Of a stretch of DNA of 42,494 nt, positions 1 to 8,614 are shown one piece after another. Made by a program: the position numbers and the translations under genes. This DNA comes from Bacteroidota bacterium (GTDB taxonomy: Bacteria; Bacteroidota; Bacteroidia; Bacteroidales; Paludibacteraceae), in the NCBI GenBank assembly GCA_023391625.1, contig JAEWAN010000017.1, forward strand, positions 1 through 42,494, in the 5' to 3' direction. Within the stretch, counting starts at the first letter, position 1, and each line of letters opens with the position of its first letter. The notes beneath the pieces are model-generated. The model made no database searches and was not told the DNA's origin. It was given only the letters and a program-made list of their open reading frames with translations.

Positions 1-107
1 AGGTCATCAGGTCTTATCAGCACACTATCTTTCCCTTTCAAGCCTCGCACATAATCTACACTGCTGGACACATTCATCTGGTCTTCCCTAATATCTTGTT
101 CTGCCAT
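1..107 (-). CDS. Partial phage protein, N-terminal 35 residues, cut by the left window edge
   Basis: An open frame starts at ATG 107 and runs without a stop to the edge. It begins MAEQDIREDQMNVSSSVDYV and continues with a Lys/Gly-rich stretch ending in IRPDD. It follows the tail-fibre unit on the same strand, so it is probably another tail-end or lysis-region protein. The fragment is too short to name. It has no TAnnTTTG promoter close upstream, only an AT-rich 88-base spacer containing a small palindrome at 131-146. Confidence 0.5.
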   Translation of the reverse strand, partial: MAEQDIREDQMNVSSSVDYVRGLKGKDSVLIRPDD

Positions 108-130
108 ACCTTGTACGTTTAAGGGGCATA

Positions 131-146
131 ATTTCCGGACGGAAAT
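131..146. repeat. Short palindrome (ATTTCCG-GA-CGGAAAT)
   Basis: Two perfect 7-base arms are separated by 2 bases, between the partial left gene and the frameshifted membrane-protein gene. The spacing is too tight for an RNA hairpin, so a protein-binding dyad is more likely. No function can be assigned. Confidence 0.35.
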
Positions 147-195
147 ATTACCCGATTTAACATTTTAATTTTAGTCTCGTTTTGTAAATTATAAA

Positions 196-637
196 TCAAA
201 TTTTTCCGTAATATCTGAAGAACTCAAAAGGAGTTCTCACATCAAGATAACCGTCTACCTCTTCGTTGGCTTCTGCCTCCATCTCGAATGCTGAATTTCC
301 GTAAGCCTTATCACCTACATTCACCCAGCACCGGTTACGGCATAAGTGATACATGTAGGATATTGCGTACTCCACACCATACTGGAGGTAGAACCACAAC
401 GGGCAAAGTAGATATACCCATAAGTTGAACCCGGTAAACAGCATGATTACCGTCAGCAGCACAGCCGAAGCAATCATACATTCTTCCCATTGGCGCACAT
501 GACGCCTCATGGTTAAGTGTACTCTGCTTCATCTCCTCCTTGCTTTTCGTGGTGAATACAAAGCATCCCAATGTGATGGTGCTGTAGCCCTGCCACAGCA
601 GCCATTTTGCAATTTTGCTTTCATAAAACACTTTCAT
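196..637 (-). pseudogene. Frameshifted two-helix membrane protein with a disrupted HExxH-like motif
   Basis: One reading frame (from ATG 637) gives MKVFYESKIAKWLLWQGYST, a hydrophobic turn, then KQSTLNHEA. A different frame then continues HVRQWEECMIASAVLL, two membrane segments (FTGFNLWVYLLCPLWFYL) and a polar tail to the stop at 196. Joined, the two halves read NHEA-x-HVRQWEE, a single protein of about 145 residues. About two bases appear to be missing near 510-515, exactly inside an HExxH-type metal-binding motif. I recall intact Bacteroides proteins of this general layout with an HE-x-x-H-VRQ core, but I cannot confirm this here. The gene lies 16 bases after the tail-fibre gene in the same direction. 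Alternatives are a sequencing error or programmed frameshifting. Confidence 0.6.
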
Positions 638-653
638 AATACTGATATTAAAA

Positions 654-3600
654 TTATAATTGAACCCATGTTGTGCCTCCGTCCGAAGTCCTGTATATCC
701 CGGAACTGTTTATTTTCAAACCGAAATTGCCTGATACGGCATAGAATACCTCTTTGGGTGAATAGACTGCCCCTTTGGATTCCAGTTTGAGACAGCCATC
801 TATCAATGTCGCGATACTATATACATATCTGATAATGTTATCCAGATTCGAATATTGGGAATGTCTTACTCTTAGCCCATCCAAACCGAGCCGCATAAAG
901 CTCCCGTTCAAATCAAGCCTTCCGGAATCAGCCATCTTAGACCCTAACCCGTCGGAATTTATTTCAATTCCGCCTATGGTGAACCTCTTTTCATCTCCAT
1001 TGATTTCGATTGTCGGATTCCCATCGTCATCCCTTGCCAATACATTCTGTACCACCAAATCATCCACATAGATTTCATCGGCACGTATCTTTCGGGAAAG
1101 CATCATGTCAGTCGCCACAAACTGATACTGCTGTGCCGCCTCCCAATTCGCATCACCGTCAATAGATGAGGGTGCGACAGTGACCGACGTGCCATAAGCC
1201 CGTACCCGGAACGGAATGATGCGATTGTTAAATGTGGCCAGTACAATATCGTGGAACTCATCATTCCATACATACGTGTTACCCTTGGTGAAAAAACCTC
1301 TCGGACGCGGCTCACTGGCATCCCGTCCGCTTGTTCCGTCATAACTTACACCCACGGACATCTCCGCAATAAAGCTGTCATTCCATGCCGAAGCGTCAGC
1401 CTGGCTCTGATAACAGCGGACTGAAAACGTTGAATATCCCGCAGAAGCGTTGACCGTAATCTCGGAAGCCCTCGACGGCCCGGCGATGGAACTCCATATT
1501 CCATTGCTGTACCCCCGTGCGGCCAGATAGCCGTCCGGATAGGTCAATGTGGCGCTGCCGAGCGTCCGCTTGGCATAGACGCGGAAAGCAGAAGGAACAA
1601 GCGAACCGACACTGCTCACCCGGATATTGCTGCATGTACTGATGAGATAGACCATGCCGCCATCCTGGGTAAGCTGCTCCCATTCGGCCGTGTTCACTCC
1701 TTCCGTGATGATATAACCGTAGGACTTGCCACCGTTCTGCGTCTGAGTGATTCGTCTCCCGTCATGAGTTTTCTGGGTCCATAGAGGTGGATTCGAAGTA
1801 TCAACTTTTGAGAGCCATGATCGGCCCCCCATCGTGCAGATGGTGAGCTTCTTGTATGGAGTATTCGCGGTTCTCCACTCACCGCCAGCCTTGACAGATT
1901 CGCCGTCACCGCCAGGATTCCCATCGCTACCGTCCACGACCATGGGTATAGTTTCCCGGTCCACGACCTGCCCACCCACGTAATAAACGAACTGCAGCTG
2001 CGTCGTGAAATTCTTCGGGGAAATGGCCGTGCCGTTCTGTATCTCGACCTCCGAACCACCGTCCTTACTGTATTTCAGCACACCGTCAGTCGTGATGGAA
2101 GTGGTACCGCCTACAGACTTGGTGCGTGTGCATGACACGCTTGCCACACTGTAGGTACCATCCTTCCGCTTGCTTACTGAAGATACGGAAGGCACCAGCC
2201 TATAGAGTATCGCATCACTGCCCGGATTACCGGCACGTACACCGGCAATGGTGAACACCAGCTCACGGCTTATATCCGTATCCTGTACCGTAGCCGTAAC
2301 GGTTATCCTGACCTCTGAGCGTGCAGGCATCGAAATGCCGGAAGCCACGGTAAACGCTATCACACCCGTATTGACATTGTAGCTCTCCGTGACACCGGCA
2401 GGGGGCACGCATGAGATGGACTTGAGCTGTAGTTTCTTCGTACCATACCACATGCCGACGGTTGTATTGAGCACGGACTGCGAAACAGTCTTTCCTTCGT
2501 ATGTCAAGGCAATGCTTTCCATCTCGTTGTCGAAATCGGCTACAATGGCCGACTCACCGTCAAAGCCCCACTTGGCCCAGATGGCGGCCGGACTGAACGC
2601 ACTCCATACACCGTCCTTCTTAGTCCGGCAGCAAGCCCACTCGTATGGTAGGCTTTCGCTGACACCAATCGGGTCATCATGCCAGCCGGACGGCACATAG
2701 TCATCCACCTGCGAGGTGGCTGGTGTGGAAGGTGTTATATTTTCTGTCGTATGCTTGAATATCCACTCATAGCCTTTTCCATCCTTACCATCCTTACCAT
2801 CCTGGGTCAGCAGCTCATATTCAGCGGTATTCAGGTCTCCGGTAATGGTATATCCGTAGCTCTTTCCACCGTTCTGCGTCTGCAGGATGCGTCTCCCCTC
2901 ATTGGTCGTCTGAGTCCACATCGGAGGATTGTCGGTACCATCAGGAGCGACACATAAAAAGACACGTCCGGCCATCTTGGTAATACCCATGTAAGGTATA
3001 TGCTTGCCGGTCTGCCAGTCACCGCAATTGGTAATGCTTGTACCGTCTGCGCCCTTGCTGCCAGTCACACAGATGGCGTTCGTTGTGGTAGAAGTATCGT
3101 CAGTAAAGACTATCTTTGTCCGGGTCCAGATATACCATCCGTTTTTCCATGCCGGAGAGGCAGTCTGCCACTCGCCTCCGGTTGTGGTGGCCGATGAAGA
3201 GGAAAGGTAGTATTCCTCCGTGATGGACTTGATGCCCTTGCCGTCAGCTCCCTGCCCACCACTGATACAAGCCGCTTGGGTGTACTTGACTTCGCCATCA
3301 GTAAAGACTATCCTTGTCCGCGACCAGATATACTTGCCGGCTTCCCATTCAGGGGAGGTAGTCTGCCAACCGTCCACCGGGGCAATGACATTAGACACCG
3401 ATATCGCGTATTCCACATCGGTAGACTTGATACCCTTGCCGCTTTCTCCCTTTGCCGCGTATTTCAGCCAGTCGGCATTGCCGTCTGCCGGTTCTGTAGA
3501 CGTGCCTTTCTCATTGACACATATCCATGAACTGCCGTTATGCGTCACCTCATCGTAATAGGCATACTTCTCACCCTTCTTCCACGTCCCCTTGAACAAT

Positions 3601-4517
3601 GGCACCCGGAAAGCCTCGCCGGTGATGTCATCCACCTGGAATATCTTGCCGGACATGATGACGTGGCGAAAAACAGCCGAGTAGTTGTCGGCCGGAATGC
3701 CATGTACGGTACGGCCTTTCTTCTTGCCAATCCACGACATCTCTTGTGCCGGCTCGACATCCCATGTATTGGCGTGGTCAAAGAAAGTGATGCAGTTGTT
3801 GCCGCCCACCGTATCGATAAGGATGTACGTCTGTCTATCCTCATCCGTAAAGTTACCCGTCTGCGCCAATACCATCGCATCACCCGGCTTCCAGTCAGTA
3901 CCCGGCTTGGGTGTCATGACGAATGTCTTGGCTGTATAGTCTGCGGAAGTCACCCGGAACTTCATCTCCTCGAAACCCTGCAGCTTGCCTTCGGCGTTCT
4001 TGGTGACGAAGTAAGTAGTCAGAATGTCATCGACAAACTGGCTCAGCCCGTCGGCATCCGTCAAATCGGGTGTAATCGTATAGCTGCCGTCACCGTTGTC
4101 CGTCCATTCCTTGACCGTACATCCACCTCCGGGAGAGGCACACATACGTCCTTTGAAATAGGTCACACGGTTATAGGCAATCTCCGGAACAAACAGACGT
4201 TTGCGGAATATGCCTTCCTCCATCTCGAGAATGCCATTCTTGTCGATGCACCCTCCGGAAATACCGGTGATGAACTCGCCGAACTTGACCCAATCTCCGA
4301 AGGTTATGGGGAAGGGAGTGCCGTCCTCTTTATCCTTATGCAGAAATATTTTATCTATTTCTTTTAAAATATCCTTTATAATCTGCTTATCCGTATCAGA
4401 CAATTCCTTCAAGGCATCTGCTATGCGCTTAAAGTTTCTTTCCCACTTTAAACGAACATCGCGCCCGGTATCATTCGAGCCATTCCAAGGTACTATATTT
4501 TCAAACTTGGTATCCAT
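654..4517 (-). CDS. Modular tail fibre / receptor-binding protein (1287 aa)
   Basis: This is a large, repetitive, secondary-structure-poor protein at the end of the tail module, as expected for a host-recognition fibre. Around residues 308-357 there is an aromatic module (W..G..Y..YDEV.HNGSSWICV) resembling chitin-binding CBM5/12 folds. Two ~66-residue repeats follow (KGIKS...W.T.SP.W..G.YIW.RT.IVFTDG), each ending in collagen-like GADG. A second repeat type (NPP.WTQ...GRRI.QTQNGGKSYGY) occurs near 495-580 and again near 870-955, followed by GKDGKDGKDG turns. The C-terminus (GSFMRLGLDGLRV) resembles fibre tips. The ATG at 4517 overlaps the previous stop by one base (TGATG). A further in-frame TTG at 4520 is less likely. 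The exact receptor is unknown. Confidence 0.82.
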   Translation of the reverse strand: MDTKFENIVPWNGSNDTGRDVRLKWERNFKRIADALKELSDTDKQIIKDILKEIDKIFLHKDKEDGTPFPITFGDWVKFGEFITGISGGCIDKNGILEMEEGIFRKRLFVPEIAYNRVTYFKGRMCASPGGGCTVKEWTDNGDGSYTITPDLTDADGLSQFVDDILTTYFVTKNAEGKLQGFEEMKFRVTSADYTAKTFVMTPKPGTDWKPGDAMVLAQTGNFTDEDRQTYILIDTVGGNNCITFFDHANTWDVEPAQEMSWIGKKKGRTVHGIPADNYSAVFRHVIMSGKIFQVDDITGEAFRVPLFKGTWKKGEKYAYYDEVTHNGSSWICVNEKGTSTEPADGNADWLKYAAKGESGKGIKSTDVEYAISVSNVIAPVDGWQTTSPEWEAGKYIWSRTRIVFTDGEVKYTQAACISGGQGADGKGIKSITEEYYLSSSSATTTGGEWQTASPAWKNGWYIWTRTKIVFTDDTSTTTNAICVTGSKGADGTSITNCGDWQTGKHIPYMGITKMAGRVFLCVAPDGTDNPPMWTQTTNEGRRILQTQNGGKSYGYTITGDLNTAEYELLTQDGKDGKDGKGYEWIFKHTTENITPSTPATSQVDDYVPSGWHDDPIGVSESLPYEWACCRTKKDGVWSAFSPAAIWAKWGFDGESAIVADFDNEMESIALTYEGKTVSQSVLNTTVGMWYGTKKLQLKSISCVPPAGVTESYNVNTGVIAFTVASGISMPARSEVRITVTATVQDTDISRELVFTIAGVRAGNPGSDAILYRLVPSVSSVSKRKDGTYSVASVSCTRTKSVGGTTSITTDGVLKYSKDGGSEVEIQNGTAISPKNFTTQLQFVYYVGGQVVDRETIPMVVDGSDGNPGGDGESVKAGGEWRTANTPYKKLTICTMGGRSWLSKVDTSNPPLWTQKTHDGRRITQTQNGGKSYGYIITEGVNTAEWEQLTQDGGMVYLISTCSNIRVSSVGSLVPSAFRVYAKRTLGSATLTYPDGYLAARGYSNGIWSSIAGPSRASEITVNASAGYSTFSVRCYQSQADASAWNDSFIAEMSVGVSYDGTSGRDASEPRPRGFFTKGNTYVWNDEFHDIVLATFNNRIIPFRVRAYGTSVTVAPSSIDGDANWEAAQQYQFVATDMMLSRKIRADEIYVDDLVVQNVLARDDDGNPTIEINGDEKRFTIGGIEINSDGLGSKMADSGRLDLNGSFMRLGLDGLRVRHSQYSNLDNIIRYVYSIATLIDGCLKLESKGAVYSPKEVFYAVSGNFGLKINSSGIYRTSDGGTTWVQL

Positions 4518-4789
4518 CAACCCAATTCAAGTTCATTATCATTAAAAGACAGCAATAGAGGCTGCCAGCACATGCCATATTCCATAGTATCCAGATTGAT
4601 AAAATTCAGCATATAATCAGCAAACCTATTGTTCTCTTTATGGCTCTGCTTACGCAGACGTGCATTGTTCACCGTTATGACCCCATCGCTTTTGCGACGC
4701 TCATAACTATAACTCATGAAAGAAAAAGAAAAGCTTTTTCCTTCGGAGGACAACTGCCTCATTTCATCTATTGCCTGGAATACATTCAT
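4517..4789 (-). CDS. Small tail-region protein, leaderless start (90 aa)
   Basis: The protein starts MNVFQAIDEMRQLSSEGKSF and ends SFNDNELELG. It is mostly polar with no membrane segment, and I do not recognise a family. It is transcribed with the downstream tail fibre, to which it is joined by a one-base stop/start overlap, so a role in fibre assembly or attachment is plausible but inferred. Its ATG lies only 4 bases after a perfect -7 box (TAATTTTG, 4801-4794). The message therefore probably begins at or next to the start codon. Confidence 0.75.
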   Translation of the reverse strand: MNVFQAIDEMRQLSSEGKSFSFSFMSYSYERRKSDGVITVNNARLRKQSHKENNRFADYMLNFINLDTMEYGMCWQPLLLSFNDNELELG

Positions 4790-4793
4790 GTTG

Positions 4794-4828
4794 CAAAATT
4801 ATCTGTACCGGTACCATAAAAAAAGGAC
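4794..4828 (-). promoter_or_regulatory. Promoter for the tail-fibre unit (GTGTCC-T7 ... TAATTTTG)
   Basis: On the minus strand, GTCC (4828-4825) is followed by a T-run, 23 bases in total, and then TAATTTTG (4801-4794), a full match to the Bacteroidota -7 box. The upstream part overlaps the tape-measure stop codon (4830-4832). GTACCGGTAC, a palindrome, lies in the spacer. Same layout as the other phage promoters listed here. Confidence 0.8.
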
Positions 4829-4829
4829 A

Positions 4830-7800
4830 CTACCTACTGACATTGCCCTCCAGGACTTCGAGCCTTTTTATGCCATCCCGCACCTTACGGGAGTCAACCA
4901 CCAATTCTTTTTTTGCGAGAATTTCGAGCAATTCATTGTTGCGAGCCAACAACCTCACGATCTGCGAGCGTTGTTCCGGTGTCAAGCCAGACAAGACGTT
5001 ACCTTTGTCGGACGACAACGCCATAGAGTAATCACTCGTATCAACATAACCACCGCCATACTTGCCGCTGCGTGTACGAACCTGCTCCAATATCTGCGTC
5101 GTATTGAGCATACGGATAGTCCCGTTTTTCTGTGCAATGTCAAACACATCCAAGAACTGGCGCACATGCGGATTGGCCACACCTTCATGGTTGGCCACAA
5201 ACTCGTTCTTATGTACCGGAATAACACCAGCCACATCATCAGGATTACCGTTCTTGGTATAGCCCTCCACATACTCATCCACATAACCACCGGATTTCAG
5301 TCCCTTCGCTTCATCACGCTGTTGCTTGGCAACGGCAATCTGTGCAGCACCACTGGCAATGGCTGCCGCAGCAGCAACGGCTCCCAATGCCGGCCCAACA
5401 ATAGGGATACCGGCCATAGCCTTGTATGCCTCCATAGCGGCAACCGCAGTACTGGCAGTCACTTGAAGGACAGAGGCGGCAAACTGTTTGTCGGCATACT
5501 TCTTTTTAACCTGGTTGATGGCTTCTTCCTTCTCCTCCTCAAGCTTCGTGGTATCTTTACCGGCTTTCTTGGCCGCCTTAATCTCTTTATCATATTTTCG
5601 GGTAACTTTGCTGACCTCCGCATCCTGCAAAGCACTTACCACCTGACTGGCAGCAGATGCGGCCTGGCCAATGACGTCGAATGCCGCTCTCGCCGTATCT
5701 TCCCGTAACTGTTCCTGCTCTTCTGCAATACGGGTCTTCTCTGCCTGATATTCTTCATATGTTATCAAATCGGCATCATACATCGCCTGAAGAATATCGT
5801 TTTTCTGAGAATATGAGGAAGCGGAATCCATATCCATGAATCCTTGTTCACGGTGGCTGTCCTTTTCCTCTTTTTGAGAGGAAAGCCCCATATCCAGCAG
5901 CTTGTCATCGACGGCTGTAGTATCATCTCCATATTGCAACTGCATGGCACGTTTCTGCTCCAGGTAATCGCGTTCAGCTTCGAGTAATTTCCTGCGATAC
6001 TCCTCTTCGGAACGAATATCCCCATCAAGGTAGGCTTGTTTTATCTGCTGCCGGTCTGACTTATATGATGAATCAAGGGCGGCAAAGGTCTCCTGCTTTT
6101 CCTTACCTTCAGCTTCACTCTTAGCCTTATCAATACGGGCAGCTTCAGCTATCATCTTGTCATAAATCTGCCCTTGTATATCTGATGTATCCTTGCCATA
6201 AGCTTCCAGCAAAGCTTTCCTCTCCAGCAGAAATTTCATTTCAGAATCCTGCAAGGCCTGATTGTATTCATCTTCGGTGTGCTGCCAATTCAGATATTCT
6301 TCCTTCCACAAATTCTGCTCGACCAGCATTGCCTGCTTCAGCTTCTCTTCACGGGTCTTCAGTTCTTTGTCAAGGCCATTATCATCTACTCCATTGCTGT
6401 TTCCTCCTGGCACCGGATTATCTACTTCTTGTTCGGGCAGCTTTGCAAGAATTGCCTCCAATTCCTTTTTTTTCACAGTATAGCTGCCATATAATTTTAG
6501 GCGTTCTTGCAGTTGATGTTTTAACCCACCGATAACCGCCTTCTCCAAAGACTTGTCATCGCCAATCCATTTCATCTTTTCTGCCTTTTGTTCCTGGAAC
6601 CATTTACGGTGAATCGCCATCTCTTCAGCCATGCGGTCCTTAAGTTCGCTGATGGCTGCTTCAGTCTCGCTCCGTGTACGTTGCTTCTGGTCATCATCCA
6701 GCAAATCCAGATTATCGGCTTTGCTTTTTATACCAGCAATACGTCCCATCAGCGTTTCATAGCGCTCCATTTTGGCATTCAAAGCTTCCTGAGCCTCCGT
6801 CGCCTCATTGGTCCTGGTTTTGAATATAGCCAGATATGATACGACACCAGCCAATACCGAAGCTACAAGTCCCAACGGATTAGCCTTCAATGTCTTGTTA
6901 AACAATGACGCTGCGGCAGTAGCGCCTTTGGTTATAGTGGTCCACAAGCTTTTGGCCATAGTGTCTGCCTTTACGACCAATGTATAGGCAGCAACAGCAG
7001 CCGAGGCTGCAACAATGGCCCCCTTGTACTTCCATAAAATGGAAACCATAGTTCCCAATCCCTTCACCGTCAGACTGCCCGTCGTTATCATGTACTTCAT
7101 CACCGGCTGGAGCTTTTCGCCCAGTTCCACCCGTATATCTTTGAAGTTATTCTTCGCCTTATCCAGCCCCGCCTGAACCGTATTGTTCTGTACATTGACC
7201 TCTTTAATAATGCTGGTACCGTCGCGATACGCATCATTAGCCAATCTTTGCGCTTTACGAATATCATCTATCTTGCCGGCCATCGTGCTGATGACACCGG
7301 AAGCCCGGACACCATCCAGCCCCATCTCCTTGAACATAGGTGCCAGCTGGTCAAGTCCTCCTTTTTTATTCAATGTATCCAGGAACTGAAGTATCGCCTC
7401 GTTCGCATCCTTTTTGATAAGAGAGGTAAAATCCTCCACGCTCTGCCCTGCAATCTTTGCAAACTTGGCTGGTTCTTGGTACATCTTCATCATCAACGTC
7501 TGGAAAGCCGTCGCCGCCATCTCCTGCTGCTGCATGTTCTGGTCAAGTACAGAGGCATATCCCAGAATGTCACTCTGAGCAACCTTCGCCTGATTCGCTG
7601 CCCCTGCCACGCGAGCAGTAAATCCTACCAGGTATGCTTCTGCCGCACTGGAGTTCTGTGCCACCTCATTAATGGCGCTACCGGTAGCCAACATCGCCCC
7701 ACGCAACCCAAGTTTCTGGTCCTCACCGAACATCTGTGCCAACTTGCCGATGTTCTTCACCGCATCATCCCCCAAATCCTCACCCAGTGCCACATTAATC

Positions 7801-8498
7801 TTATCGGCCGCATCGACAAACTCCAATACATCCTTCTTCCCGGTAATCCCCAAACGACCAGCATCACCGGCCAGAGCATTCAGCTTCTCACGCGCTGTAC
7901 GGGTATCCATTTCCTTGAACTCTTCATTCAGTCCCTTGACTTCATCTCGGGTCATACCGGTGTACTTGATAACTTGCGCTTCGGCTTCCTCCATCTCCGC
8001 ATATTCATCCACACATTTGCGGGCAGTCAAGGCCACCCCGGTAAGAGCCCCGACAACTCCTGCCCCCATAGCTGCATACCTATTAACCCCATCAGCCATT
8101 TTGGAAAGAGAAAAACGGGTATCACGTGCCTGCACCTCCACCTCTCTCATCCGTTGTCTGGTCAGCAGATAATCAGCCCGTAGCGCAGCCCATTTCTCCG
8201 TGCCGGGAGTGGCATTATCCATCTGCCTCTTGAGGGAAGCCGCAGCCTTGCGCAATTCCGAGTAAGACAATGCAGTCTTTCCAGCCTCTATACGTTGAAC
8301 GGCGAGCGCAGCATTCAGTTTATCCAGATTCTCTTTCTGCTCCTTGTATTCCGCTGAATTCTCCTTCCCTTCTGCCCGCAGTTTCGCCATTTCAGCCTTG
8401 ACAGCATCAATCTGCCGTTTGGTCTCGTCAAACTTCGCTTTCGCCTCCGAATTATCAATCCGGATTGCCATTCTAAAGTCTTGTATGTTAACCGCCAT
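4830..8498 (-). CDS. Tail tape measure protein (1222 aa)
   Basis: The length, position and composition fit a tape measure protein, which sets tail length and helps DNA delivery. The N-terminal third is charged coiled coil (KRQIDAVKAEMAKLRAEGKE). It is followed by a TP901-type core with EYAEMEEAEAQVIKYTGMT, AGRLGITGKKDVLEF, and the AAYLVGF/QMAATAFQTLM-type segments. Hydrophobic helices follow around GTMVSILWKYKGAIVAASAA. A long Glu/Lys/Gln-rich helical stretch fills the middle, with a second Ala/Gly hydrophobic patch (GIPIVGPALGAVAAAAAI). The C-terminal KSGGYVDEYVEGYT segment is typical of such proteins. Presence of long tail hydrophobic segments suggests a siphovirus-like tail. The gene has its own promoter at 8521-8555 and a leader of about 16-20 bases. 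Confidence 0.93.
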   Translation of the reverse strand: MAVNIQDFRMAIRIDNSEAKAKFDETKRQIDAVKAEMAKLRAEGKENSAEYKEQKENLDKLNAALAVQRIEAGKTALSYSELRKAAASLKRQMDNATPGTEKWAALRADYLLTRQRMREVEVQARDTRFSLSKMADGVNRYAAMGAGVVGALTGVALTARKCVDEYAEMEEAEAQVIKYTGMTRDEVKGLNEEFKEMDTRTAREKLNALAGDAGRLGITGKKDVLEFVDAADKINVALGEDLGDDAVKNIGKLAQMFGEDQKLGLRGAMLATGSAINEVAQNSSAAEAYLVGFTARVAGAANQAKVAQSDILGYASVLDQNMQQQEMAATAFQTLMMKMYQEPAKFAKIAGQSVEDFTSLIKKDANEAILQFLDTLNKKGGLDQLAPMFKEMGLDGVRASGVISTMAGKIDDIRKAQRLANDAYRDGTSIIKEVNVQNNTVQAGLDKAKNNFKDIRVELGEKLQPVMKYMITTGSLTVKGLGTMVSILWKYKGAIVAASAAVAAYTLVVKADTMAKSLWTTITKGATAAASLFNKTLKANPLGLVASVLAGVVSYLAIFKTRTNEATEAQEALNAKMERYETLMGRIAGIKSKADNLDLLDDDQKQRTRSETEAAISELKDRMAEEMAIHRKWFQEQKAEKMKWIGDDKSLEKAVIGGLKHQLQERLKLYGSYTVKKKELEAILAKLPEQEVDNPVPGGNSNGVDDNGLDKELKTREEKLKQAMLVEQNLWKEEYLNWQHTEDEYNQALQDSEMKFLLERKALLEAYGKDTSDIQGQIYDKMIAEAARIDKAKSEAEGKEKQETFAALDSSYKSDRQQIKQAYLDGDIRSEEEYRRKLLEAERDYLEQKRAMQLQYGDDTTAVDDKLLDMGLSSQKEEKDSHREQGFMDMDSASSYSQKNDILQAMYDADLITYEEYQAEKTRIAEEQEQLREDTARAAFDVIGQAASAASQVVSALQDAEVSKVTRKYDKEIKAAKKAGKDTTKLEEEKEEAINQVKKKYADKQFAASVLQVTASTAVAAMEAYKAMAGIPIVGPALGAVAAAAAIASGAAQIAVAKQQRDEAKGLKSGGYVDEYVEGYTKNGNPDDVAGVIPVHKNEFVANHEGVANPHVRQFLDVFDIAQKNGTIRMLNTTQILEQVRTRSGKYGGGYVDTSDYSMALSSDKGNVLSGLTPEQRSQIVRLLARNNELLEILAKKELVVDSRKVRDGIKRLEVLEGNVSR

Positions 8499-8520
8499 AT
8501 CTTTACCTATTAATCCAGGA

Positions 8521-8555
8521 CAAAGGTATCTTCAAGCGTCACCTTGAAAAAGGAC
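8521..8555 (-). promoter_or_regulatory. Promoter for the tape measure gene
   Basis: On the minus strand GTCC (8555-8552) is followed after 23 bases by TACCTTTG (8528-8521), a perfect TAnnTTTG box. The TTTT just after GTCC sits at the usual -33 position, 19 bases upstream of the -7 box. It lies immediately downstream of the terminator at 8559-8592. Confidence 0.82.
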
Positions 8556-8558
8556 ATG

Positions 8559-8592
8559 AAAAAGCCCGGCAATCCATCACGGACTACCAGGC
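8559..8592 (-). terminator. Intrinsic terminator after the neck-to-tail operon
   Basis: On the minus strand GCCTGG (592-587) pairs with CCGGGC (569-564), and an inner TCC-GTGAT-GGA hairpin sits in the loop. TTTTT follows. It lies 22 bases past the stop of the 624-aa tail protein and runs directly into the next promoter. The inner TCCGTGATGGA is repeated in the terminator at 15626-15660. Confidence 0.75.
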
Positions 8593-8614
8593 CAGCACTT
8601 ATGAACAAAAAGTG

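Noticed and set aside
3540..4367. Long plus-strand frame of 275 codons opposite the tail fibre
   Set aside because: It is antisense to a convincing, repeat-containing gene and has no recognisable protein features.
654..4517. Diversity-generating retroelement acting on the tail fibre
   Set aside because: No reverse transcriptase gene and no template repeat of the fibre end are visible in the window.
7248..8183. Plus-strand frame of 311 codons opposite the tape measure
   Set aside because: It mirrors the codon pattern of the tape measure on the other strand. There is no start context and no motif.
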